From Pelecanus crispus (taxonomy: Eukaryota > Chordata > Aves > Pelecaniformes > Pelecanidae): 64,000 nt of DNA. Below are positions 52,659-62,374 of this stretch, piece by piece (position 1 is the first letter of the stretch; each line of letters begins with the position of its first letter). The stretch covers positions 14,210,734-14,274,733 of the forward strand of contig NC_134651.1 of assembly GCF_030463565.1 (NCBI RefSeq), in the 5' to 3' direction. Made by a program: the position numbers and the translations under genes. A model generated the notes under the pieces. That model had not been told where the DNA came from, ran no database searches, and was given only the letters and a program-made list of their open reading frames with translations.

Positions 52659-53639
52659 GAATCATAGAATCATTTAGGTTGGAAAAGACCTTTAAGATCA
52701 TCCAGTCCAACCATTAACCTAACATTACCAAGTCCAACACTAAACCAATTAAGGGTAGAGTAGCAACCCCACGCCTCCTGGCTTGGTGGCTGGGTTATTT
52801 TTAATGAAAGTAAAAACTAGGAATCATTAAGATTGGAAAGGACCTCAAAGATCATCATTCCAATCATCAACCCAACACCACCATGCCCACTAAACCATGT
52901 CCCAGAGTGCCACATCTACCCATTTTTTTAACACTTCCAGGGATGGTGACTCCACCACCTCTCTGGGCAGCCTGTTCCAATGCTTGACTACCCTTTCTGT
53001 GAAGAAATTTTTCCTAATATCCAATCTAAACCTCCCCTGATGCAGCTTGAGCCCATTTCCTCTTGTCCTATCGCTAAGTACTTGGGAGAAGAGACCAACA
53101 CCCACCTCACTACAACCTCCTTTCAGGTAGTTGTAGAAAGCGATAACGTCTCCCTTCAGCCTCCTCTTCTCCAGGCTAAACAACCCCAGTTCCCTCAGCC
53201 GCTCCTCATAAGGCCTGTGCTCCAGATCCTTCATCAGCTTTGTTGCCCTTCTCTGGACATGCTCCAGCAACTCAATGTCTTTCTTGTATTGAGGGGCCCA
53301 AAACTGGACACAGTGTTCCAGGTGTGGCCTCACCAGCGCCGAGTACAGGGGAACAATCACCTCCCTGCTCCTGCTGGCCACACTATTCCTGATACAAGCC
53401 AGGATGCTGTTGGCCTTCTTGGCCACCTGGGCACACTGCTGGCTCATGTTCAGCCGGCTGTCAACCAACACCCCCAGGTCCTTTTCTGTTGAGCAGCTTT
53501 CCAGCCACTCTTCCCCAAGCCTGTAGCGTTGCATGGGGTTGTTGTGCCCGAAGTGCAGGACCCAGCACTTGGCCTTGTTGAACCTCATACAGTTGGCCTT
53601 GGCCCATCGATCCAGCCTGTCCAGGTCCCTCTGCAGGGC
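52659..53639 (-). mobile_element. 5'-truncated CR1 LINE with C-terminal ORF2 remnant and doubled 3' tail
   Basis: On the minus strand the element runs from a truncated 5' end near 53,639 to a 3' tail of ATTCTATG-type repeats at 52,659. A 232-codon frame (53,588 to 52,890) encodes the region C-terminal to the reverse-transcriptase domain of CR1 ORF2. Landmarks are [57 protein letters not shown] and [15 protein letters not shown]. This long open frame argues for a fairly young insertion. The frame lacks the catalytic RT motifs, so the copy cannot move. The 3' UTR carries two related blocks (52,667-52,746 and 52,821-52,896), each with a GGTTGGAAAGGACC-like core. Confidence 0.93.
52890..53588 (-). 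pseudogene. CR1 ORF2 C-terminal remnant (232 codons)
   Basis: This is the open part of the truncated CR1 above. It lacks the endonuclease and the RT catalytic core and keeps only the downstream segment ([20 protein letters not shown] is typical). It ends at the natural ORF2 stop after a C-terminus in ALWDMV, shared with the copy near 15.5 kb. It is a retrotransposon remnant, not a host gene, and it lies antisense to OSTN within an intron. Confidence 0.88.
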
Positions 53640-55369
53640 TATTTATCCCCACAGTGCCATACAGCTAACAAAGAACATTCAAGCATATGCATTTTTTTAG
53701 TACATTTCTTTCCACTGATGTGAACTAACATGCAGTTTAGAACTGCCTTTTTGATCATGAGGCTATCTAAAGCAAAAATATGCCTGAGGTTCAAAAGCAG
53801 AGGGGCAGGACTAGGTTTTCCCAGTGCTGGGGTGAAGAGAAGGCATGGTCGTGTGCACGTCTTGGATAGCAAGAAGAACAACACCGTGAAAATGGGCAGA
53901 CAGTTAATAGAATGGGCTTCAAGACCTTGATCAACTTATGATAAGCCAGAGTTTAATCAGTACAGCAATACCTTCACAGTACGCGTTTGAAGATAAGCAT
54001 GTTTTTAACAGTGCTAAGCAATGACACTTGATATGGCTGGGGAAAGCCAGTGAGTTGGGGCAAAGCTCAAGGGGCTGTTTGCTATATCTGAAAGAGCTTA
54101 ACTGTCTTGTTCCCTTCTTCTGGTAACTGTCTTCTTTTGGATGGAATCCCCAATGCCACAAAGTATTTAATAACACGCTTAAAGCTTAATCTGGAAGTGG
54201 AAAATATTCACAAGAGCCAGTTAACATTACAAGTATTTTTTTCAAACAGAGTTTTGCAATATTTTCTTGTTTTTCCATTTATCCACCCAGTCTGCTACTA
54301 GGACATTTTGACTGCAGCCAAAAGCGATAAAATATGAAATTCTTAAAACCTTGAGTAGAACTATTCTGTTCTGTATATCTCTTCAAGAGATCAGAATCAG
54401 CCTATTCTTTGTTTGCTTTTTAGCATGTTTTCCCTTTCCAGGGGAAGAAATAGAAGGTAATTTTTGAAGCTGCAGTGCCTTTTTTGTAAAAGTACATGGT
54501 ATTCCCAATTTGTCTCATGTTTTTTGGGTGGAAATCTTGTTTCATTCTATGTACAGTACAAGGAAAAAAAAAAAACCACAAAAAAGGGGAATTATGGTGA
54601 AAATTGTTCAAGTTTTCTAACAGCTTATCTCTGAATAATGAGCTCATGCAAATGAGTGACACACTGCACAAAATTCCTCCTTTCCCAGCATCATCAGCAC
54701 ATTTTGCAGTTTTGCATTGAGGTTATCACTTTGGGGGAGCTAATTAGCTTTTGAGTTTGGGGTTGACTCATTTGTTAGAACCATCTGAGCTGCCTTGATC
54801 ACTGCATTGGTAGTTAGATGCTACCATCAGTGTGGACTGCAGCTCAGATGAGTGCTACAAAACAGTAGAAAGGCTGTACCTTTAGGTGGAAACAGGCAGG
54901 GGCTGCTGAACTTAGAGGAGTAAAACAGAGAACTGTTATGCACACAGTAGGTAACAGCCCATTCCTGTACCAGCTGAGATGGTTACATTTAGAGACCAGA
55001 TAACGGCTTCTGAAGTGTGAAAGCTGTTAAAAAGATTCAGCCCCCAGAATTAACAGTGTGTGCAGTGCCTGGCAACACAGCAGAAACTTTTGGAAAAGAG
55101 CAGTTCAAATATAAGTCCACTTAACAGATTGTTGTGGAACCCACCAGTTACAGGAGGTCCCAGATCCTAATCTTGCTCATCAGCACCAATTTATAAAGCT
55201 TTGAGAGCATGAGAAAAGCATGCAACAAAACATGAGTCTTCAGAGGGTGTAGAAAGATCCATAGACAGAGGGAGAGAAAGAGACTCCTGAAATCTTAGAA
55301 AAGGCTATTTTAAATAGAGAGCATCACTTTGTCCCTAGTAAGTGCTGAAATAGGCACAGTCTGGTTTGG

Positions 55370-55520
55370 AAGATGGAAATGGCGCAGCAGGCTGTGGCGG
55401 GAGCGGTGGCTGTGCTGTTGTGGCCCGGGATGGCCACGAGAGGGGAAGCTCCGCTGCCTGCCTGCCTGCTCAGCCTTTCCCCTTGGCGTGAGGTTACGGT
55501 TTCCTTCTCTGTTTAACTAC
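55370..55520 (+). other. GC-rich patch with CpGs inside an OSTN intron
   Basis: This patch is strikingly richer in G, C and CpG than the AT-rich sequence around it (for example gtggcgggagcggtggctgt at 55,395). An ATG at 55,379 opens a 45-codon frame to TAA at 55,514-55,516 with a hydrophobic start (MAQQAVAGAVAVLLW). A second CpG-bearing stretch lies at 55,855-55,890. It could be an intronic promoter or enhancer, or chance. I recognise no known gene. Confidence 0.35.
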
Positions 55521-57087
55521 AGAGCAGGAGGGTGTTACAACTATTGATGCAGATGCAGAACCACCACCACCACCCCCACAATCCAACATGGGAAATTAAT
55601 TCCCCTTTTTATCAAGTCAGGCTCAGTATGACTCCAGCAACCCAAGTCTCCCACCTGCCCCACACCAGCTTGTGCCTACACCTGGGGGGAAAGAGTGCTG
55701 CCCTTAAGGCAGCAGACCGAGGATCAGCCCTTGGCTTTCCTTCCCTTTGCTTTCCCTATGGCTTAGTGCAACAATGCTGGATACGTGGGTGTTTGAGGAA
55801 GGGAGAGTGAGGGCTATACAAATGGCTCCCCTTCATTTGCGATGTTCTGTAGCCACTGCCGCGCGACCGATGTGGTGCTCCCACCGTATGTGCTACACTG
55901 TCAATTCCCGTTTATTGACCTCATCTGAAAAGTAGCTAGAAAAGAGGCAGTGTGAAATGGGCTGCTGAAGCTGAAATGATGCCTCTGGGCTTCAGCCCAT
56001 GCCTGAGAGGTGTGAGGAAAGGAGACTGCTCAGATGAGACCATGGACTAGACGATAGTCCTGGGCAGGGTGTGCAGAGCCCCCAGAGCCACGGGCTAAGT
56101 GAGCATGGCAGTGCTAAAACACAGAGTTAGACTCAAGTGCACCGTGGCATGCTCTCCTGCTAGGTACTTTGCATTTGCTAACTTACAGGACAAAATTTCT
56201 TTATATTTGTGATCCTTGACAAGGACATATAGAGAAAAGAGTTCATCTTCCAAGGCTTCTCTTGGACCTGCATTTCACTTCCGTGTATTTCCAAGGGCAA
56301 AAGTTGAGGTTATTCTCAGCTGCAGAAAATCTTACCGTTTCCACAGTTAATTACAATAAAACTTTTGGTGGTGGTAAAAATTCTCAAAATGCTGAATTAA
56401 GATGGGAAATCTTCTTTTTTTTATATTAAAAAAATCATAATAAAATATTTCTGCATAGAACTTCTTTCACACTTCCCTCATGCCCTCATTCATCAAATCA
56501 TCAGGAAATGTACTGTATGGAGGAAAACAAAAAAACCAACCCCCAAAAACTCCCCCATTTTCAGTCTCATCGAAGGGTTGCTACTATACAATTTTGAGAA
56601 CAATGCATTGCAGCAGACCCCATAGGAAAATCGTGCTAGGGCTCCTCTGACTTGTCCTCCTTGCTTATCTTAGCCCCAGTTGGCCCTGGAGATTTCAAAG
56701 ATCCAGGCTAATGGGTCACCTGAAGTATATATGATACTATGCATGAAACAATTCCCCTTTATACATGCAGTGTATCTCCTTTCTTTTATGAATAGCAGTT
56801 AACCTGTGAAGTTATTTGTTCGCTGCCAGATAAAAACAGGGATAGTGGATCAATGTCAGCCAGTCTGTAAAACAGATGCAACTCCTGCCTACTCTTTTGT
56901 AAGACAAGTGAAGCATCTTATTTTTGAACACTCATCTTTGGCTGCTCCTGCACAGCTGTTCTGTCTGAACAATAAGCTGTTAGTGGAATGAATCGAGGAA
57001 TTAAAGATGTAGTAACATTTTGATTACTCCTATGATGTCTTTCCCTAATTCTTTCCCTCCTTCTTTGCTTTTTTTTTCCCTGTGCAG

Positions 57088-57172
57088 GAAAGTGGTTGAG
57101 CTGCCTAAGAGACGGTTTGGAGTTCCTCTTGACCGGATTGGAGTGAGCCGTCTTGGCAACACCAAGGGTTAG
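57088..57172 (+). CDS. OSTN: Osteocrin precursor, last coding exon (second natriuretic-like motif and stop)
   Basis: This exon completes the split Arg106 codon (AG|G) and encodes K107-G133, then TAG at 57170-57172. K113-R-R115 is a basic site. It directly precedes F116-G-V-P-L-D-R-I-G124, the second natriuretic-like motif, which fits the FGxxxDRIG core of ANP and CNP. The C-terminus is short and basic (SRLGNTKG) and has no cysteine. The acceptor is very strong, with a long T/C run ending in ctgtgcag at 57087. The total length of 33+72+1+27 = 133 residues equals the human precursor as I remember it. The intron from the previous exon is about 4.6 kb and holds a CR1 insertion. Confidence 0.96.
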
Positions 57173-57830
57173 CAGTTCCTGCAAGTAAGCCAAAGTACTC
57201 CGGGTGTGGGCAGGCTCGGAGAACTCCACCTGTTCTCAGTTACATGGAGGTATTCAAGTCATGCCAGTAGGCTTGGAAAGAGTGTCTTGGGGAATGATGG
57301 CTTTTTATAACATGGATTGTGACTGTCAATTTAGCTTGAATGCTCTAAATTACAACTTAGTACCCCCCTACAAGAAAACAAGTATTCCTAACATTTTCAT
57401 CTCCTGTAGGCCACCTTACAGTGTATTTGTCCAAGCGTTGCATTTCTGACATGGGAAAAAGTAATGGTTACTGCTTTTCTGCCTGCAGGTGCTTCTGTTC
57501 TGAATGATTGATGCTGTATTGGAAACATTAGAGAAATACAGAAGATGCATCACAGCATGTCTTGTCATTGACTGATACAACACTCAAGGAATTGACCTGC
57601 AAAATGTGTTTCACGTTGTATTTTACAAATGTTGCATTTACAAATAACAAATTCAATTCATCAGGTCAGAATGCTCTCACAGTTGTGCACAGTGTCACTG
57701 ATAGGAGAGAACAGAAAATATGTATATAGTTTAATTGCATGGCATTTATTTCTTAAACTTGCAGAAGTTCATTATCCTAGCAAGGACTGTTAGATTTTTT
57801 GGATTGAAAATAAAACTTCCAGAGATGCCA
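57173..57830 (+). other. OSTN: OSTN 3' untranslated region, probably with a small intron
   Basis: This region follows the osteocrin stop codon. A good donor (gcaa|GTAAGC, GT at 57185-57186) and a good acceptor (cttttctgcctgcag, AG at 57487-57488) suggest a 304-nt intron entirely within the 3' UTR. The exon junction would then lie only 12 nt after the stop, too close to trigger nonsense-mediated decay by the usual 50-nt rule. The first AATAAA downstream of the acceptor is at 57809-57814, so the transcript probably ends near 57830. The intron and the end point are inferred from splice and polyadenylation signals only. Confidence 0.6.
57809..57814 (+). terminator. OSTN: Polyadenylation signal AATAAA of OSTN
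   Basis: A canonical AATAAA hexamer lies about 640 bp after the osteocrin stop codon in AT-rich sequence. It is the natural candidate for the 3' end of the mRNA. Confidence 0.6.
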
Positions 57831-60800
57831 ACAGCAGTCCATGAAAAGCAGACGGTTTGCTTTGCACATTTGTTTCAAGAGGGTGTTTGTTTGGTAGATG
57901 AAGGGAGGATTTAACAGTTATGGGGCAAACCTAGAATTTATTTGAATTGCTGTTTGGGAGAAGATGTCTACTGATTTCACTAGAAGTTAGTCTGAATAAG
58001 AACTGTGACAATAGCTTAGTATTTGTCCTGATGTTTTTAGTAGTCTTTCTCTTATCTCTGCACCATATTTAGACACGTTTTCATCATATGGCAGATCCTG
58101 AAATGTGGTGAGACTTCTAATTTCCTCCTCTAAGCTGATGAATACATTTCACTCTTCCCTATGCATAACATAGGATAGTATCCAAATATGAAGTCATCTA
58201 CTTCCTAGGCCATCTGCGTCATATGCCTTATTTTAGCCTCTTGATTTGTGCACAGGGCGTAATCAGACATCCAACTCTAAAAGTTCAAGTATTTCTCAAA
58301 CTGGTAAAATGTAAACATGTCCCCTCCACTTCAGAGTAAACCAGGTTATCTTAAATGCTCTTTCATGCTTTTCACTTCTTTCCAGATTATAAAACATAGC
58401 TGAAAAGAGCTGTTTGCTGACATCTCAGTGCTCAGATTCCTAGCTGATGTTTTCTAAACCTCACATGCTCCTTCTTGGGTTTTGGTCTATGTCAGCAAAA
58501 TTCCTTGCATTGCTATTCTTGGGTATAAATCATCCTTAGCATTGCAAAAGATCCATTGAGAAAGGGATTATGCAGGACTAAGAAAAAAATTATTCTTGCC
58601 AAACAACCTGTGTTAGGCTGGAGATAGGAATTAAGTTTTAATTTCCTAATCTTATATGATGCACAAAGCACCTGGCCATCAGCTAGCAAAATGGAGAAAA
58701 ATACAGTCAGCTTCTCAGTCAGCTACAGGAAAGGAGTTGGGAAGTCAATGAGTCTTTGAAGTTAAAGCTATTGTGAGGATTGGGACTCTGGGGCAATTGC
58801 CCCTGTTCAGGCCATGGTGGGAGATGAGGGTCCCACTCAGAAGGGCAGGTAGCAGCCAATTCATGTCTGAGAGGGGGAAGAGCTCAGCTACAGCAGGGGC
58901 CTTTCCCATTTTCCTTCTTGCTTAGAGCCCTGCCCTGAGACCAGGACTGGCCCAGCCACAGAAAATTTGCAAGAAACTTTTCATGACATCTCCAATATAG
59001 GCTAATGCTGCTGAGAGCAGCTGCACAAACCAGTGAATCACATCAAGAGGTGCCCCCATCTTTCTCATCGAGCAGAGCACTCTCTAGCTGAGTTAGGTGA
59101 TCATTTCTCTCTTGGTGGGTGAGTTGTCAGTATTTGTGTGTGAGATGAAACACCGCAGATGCTTTCCAGGCCGAGCTCTTGAAAGTCATAGAAAGAAAGA
59201 AGGGCTGTAAGTCCATATGTGGTCGTCTCGGGTTTCTGTTCCCTGCTTTTCCCCTGGTCCCACTGCTCATTTTCTTCCTTTAAGTTTGCAGGTGAAGGCT
59301 TTGAGAGCTGGATTGAGTGGGTGCATGTAGACTGGCTGACTCGAGATTTTCTGTCCATGCTAGAAGCAAGTCTGCAAATGCAGTTCCAGACAAGCCCAGG
59401 CCCTGTCCTCTGCAGTGCACTGCCACCACCTATCCTGAGCCCACCCTGCGGTTTGGTAAACAGTTATCTTCTTGCACTGAGCTCATCCGGACAGTCTGGA
59501 GATAATCTGCTTGCAAAGCAGCCATATGTATGGGGCATGGGCAGATTATGGAAGTGATGACCTGACCACTCATACAGCTGTCTTGTCAAAAGCAGCATGG
59601 ACATTGTGTGACATATTTTGGGAGACTCAGATCAGAGGAATCCAATGCTAACACAGCAGCTTTGCAAAGACACTGCTGGATTATAAAAGTATCTAACAGT
59701 TGGCAGGTATTAGCCTGGGCTTCCAGATAAAAAGGGGTTTTAAAGCCTGTAAGTTGTGTGCAGAAATGCCCTCCATCTGAAGGGTGATGTGAAAGCAAAG
59801 CAGGACAAAGGTGTCTGTGGTGGTGTTGCTTGGAACAGGGAGCTGGAAGCTTCAGTCCTGCTCTTGGCTCCCACCTCACTGTGTGGATTACTTGGGAGAA
59901 AGCAACAGCCTTTCTGTTGCTCTGCCCCATCAACCACAGAGCACACTGAGACCTCCTGTGGCTCAAAAAGCACTCTTCAAAATCCATAAACTGGCAGGTT
60001 TAAAATTGGCTGTTTAAAATATGATGATGTCTGAAAGGCTGAACACCACAATTTGTTTTTGTAGACAATATTGGATAGCTGCAGTCATTGTGCATAGCAT
60101 GGATGTCAACAAATGTGAAATGAGGATATACCGCAGCATCCATTGCATGCTAGATTTGCCCTGTGCTGCCTGTTTGCAAATCCATTCAGATGCCTGTGAG
60201 GATTTTCTGCTAATAAATCAACATGGTCTACTAGAATGTCTAAGGGAAATCCCTTTAATTATTGCCTGTGGATCATTAACTTTAGCAGGAGTGACTGCCC
60301 AAGCATGGGTAAGGTGTGAGCATCCACGATGTGGAGGTGGCACCTGAGGAAGGGTTTCTGTTCTGCATGTGTAGGAGAAAGGACAGAACCCCCACCGTGA
60401 CATGTTGAGGGTGAGCCTAGGGAGATCATCACTGCCTTTGCTTCAAATTAGTAAATGAATTGCATTCAACACTTATTCATCACTCCAGCAGAAGCAGCTA
60501 ACACAGCAGCATATAGTTCCTGTGAAGATATGGTGGGGTAGTTTGGGTACCATGAGCAGTTAAATAATTGCTCTGATAGGATGTAGCACACCATGTGGGG
60601 TAAAAATCACTGCTAAGCAGCATGGTGCAGCTCTTGTAATATACCTCCCTTTCAGCTGCAGCACCAAACTGTTAAAGAAAGAGAGACCCTTCTCTTGGCA
60701 GTAAGCTATAATATTTTCCTGGATTTGGTGCTGTTGTGAGGGTATGTGAAAGTATGCTCCCACATGCCTTTTCACTTGCACAAAAGCAACAGAAAATGAG

Positions 60801-61719
60801 AAATGTTCTGAATCACTACCAAGGAAATAACAAAGAATTAATGCTAACAGCAAACTATTTTGCATGTCATTAGACCTCACTGATATAATCAAGCTGGTTT
60901 TATTCCATATATCCTGGCTTTGGCCTGTAATAGGATGAATAGATCTCCTGTTAATGAGGTACACACAAGGTACTGCTGTGGTAAGCGTGCACTTCTTGCC
61001 AGAGCCCAAGGCAATGAATGTAGCATGGTAATTATAGCTTCGGGAGAGATAAAGTTTTGAAGAGTATGTAGTATGCAAGCTACAGTTAAATAGCATGGCT
61101 CGACAAGGCTGGAGAGACAGTTCAATTCTAGTCAAAATCAGCCCACACATTCACAGTGGCTACCAGATTCTGCTCTCATTTACACTGTTGAAAACCTCAG
61201 AGTTAACATCAGGATTCATTCTGAATTTACACCTTTGGGAACATGGTCCTTTGTTTTTGCAAATAAACATGGATAATGTGACTTAAGATGAATATATGTA
61301 GGACCCACTGATGGACTGTGGTGTCTTCCTTTTGGGCAGGGGGAGACATAATTCTGCAGTAGAAAAAGCCAGCTAGTATCTGCACTGACCAGCCAGATGA
61401 GCCAAAAATCTCTGTTCAAATCATCTCTTTGGGGTGAGTAGGTAGAAATCAGTGGGTCTGGTCCAGTTCTATGAGGACAGCAGCCCACACATATCCGTGA
61501 GGAAGACCCAACTCTCATTCCCAATTCTGGTCAAAAGGAAGGGCCTCTTCATCAGGCACATTAAAACAGGCCAGTGTTGCTGTACCTAGGTGTTTAATGC
61601 GAGATTTTTTTCCATTGTAAACTTCACATGAACCATTAAGGTAACAAGAGCCTGCATCAAGGGGAATGTGCTGCCCCGTGGGCCTCTGCAGGGGCTGAGA
61701 AAGGAAACAGCACGTGCTT
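57831..61719. other. Intergenic space between convergent OSTN and UTS2B
   Basis: This is about 3.9 kb with no recognised repeat or gene. It includes a 196-codon open frame on the minus strand (60,560-61,150) with no recognisable domain, signal peptide or codon pattern. I do not call it a gene. Confidence 0.55.
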
Positions 61720-62348
61720 CTGTGCAACAGAAAATCTTTATTGGAATTATATCCAAAGGATCCAGACTTCTGTGCCTGTCCTCCCCCAAACCTACAGTGT
61801 ACACTGACGGGACACAACAAGGAACAGCTCTGGCTCAGCAAGCCGAGGCAGGCAGCCCTGAGCCCTTCACATTACACCCAGTCTGCCTTCTTGTCCCAAC
61901 AGTGGGTGTTAGGTCATCACAGACCTGCTCGTAGGAGGCAACGGGAAACCCAGACACCACCATGAGCAACGTCTGCAGATGTGGGCAGAGGCCCAAGCTC
62001 AGGGGAACTGAGTTAGTGTTTGGTGCCTCGGGGGACCTGATGAGAAGGGGAAGGGTGTACAGTGGCAGCAGACTGAATGGCACACACAGGACAGCAAGGA
62101 AAGTTGGGAAGCATGTTCCAGGTAGAAGATTGCGGTAGGTTAAACCTGGAAGGAAGGAACAGTGGAGAGTGGTAGTGGGCTACCAGCTCCTGTCACAGTC
62201 CCTGTTAGACTTGGCTGTGGTGCAGTCATGGAGGATGGCATCCAAGTTAGCAGCACAATGAGAGAACAGAACAAACTCTTAACACATTAATACCCAGCAA
62301 GGCAGTTTGGGGAAGGGCTCATCTTCATACTCCAGTCCTGGCAAACCT
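61720..62348 (-). other. UTS2B: UTS2B 3' untranslated region
   Basis: This is the minus-strand sequence after the URP stop codon. The first AATAAA seen in that direction is at plus 61737-61742 (tttatt), about 610 nt past the stop, so the 3' UTR probably ends near 61720. No other feature is recognised inside it. The extent is inferred from the poly(A) hexamer alone. Confidence 0.5.
61737..61742 (-). terminator. UTS2B: Polyadenylation signal AATAAA of UTS2B
   Basis: This is a canonical hexamer on the minus strand, downstream of the UTS2B stop. OSTN ends on the opposite strand about 3.9 kb away, so the two transcripts converge without overlapping if both signals are used. Confidence 0.5.
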
Positions 62349-62374
62349 TCAGATGCAGTATTTCCAAAAGCAGG
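62349..62374 (-). CDS. UTS2B: Urotensin-2B (urotensin II-related peptide) precursor, terminal coding exon
   Basis: Read on the minus strand, this exon gives cc TGC TTT TGG AAA TAC TGC ATC TGA. With a first base G from the preceding exon it encodes A-C-F-W-K-Y-C-I and stop. CFWKYC is the invariant cyclic core of urotensin II peptides, and the two cysteines form the ring. Mammalian URP is ACFWKYCV; the terminal Ile is, from memory, what birds have. The exon is preceded by a pyrimidine-rich acceptor (ttctcttgtatcccttcccag) and, about 25 nt upstream of the AG, by TGCTAAC (plus 62400-62406), which matches the branch-site consensus. The phase agrees with a split Ala codon after the expected Lys-Arg cleavage site of the precursor. 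I looked for an exon ending in Lys-Arg plus G between 62,400 and 64,000 and found none, so the signal-peptide and propeptide exons probably lie beyond the window. The peptide is an agonist of the urotensin receptor UTS2R. Confidence 0.9.

Larger units (their letters stand above)
52453..57087 (+). other. OSTN: OSTN intron between the propeptide and last coding exons
   Basis: This intron of 4,635 bp has GT-AG ends and phase 2. It contains a young minus-strand CR1 fragment only about 0.2 kb after the donor (52,659-53,639) and a GC-rich patch at about 55,370-55,520. The rest is AT-rich sequence without recognised features. Confidence 0.9.

Noticed and set aside
52980-53492. Plus-strand 170-codon open frame
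   Set aside because: It is the exact antisense of the CR1 ORF2 remnant on the minus strand and has no family of its own.
59586-59987. 133-codon minus-strand frame between OSTN and UTS2B
   Set aside because: No domain is recognised, and several frames overlap here on both strands, typical of chance in GC-moderate sequence.
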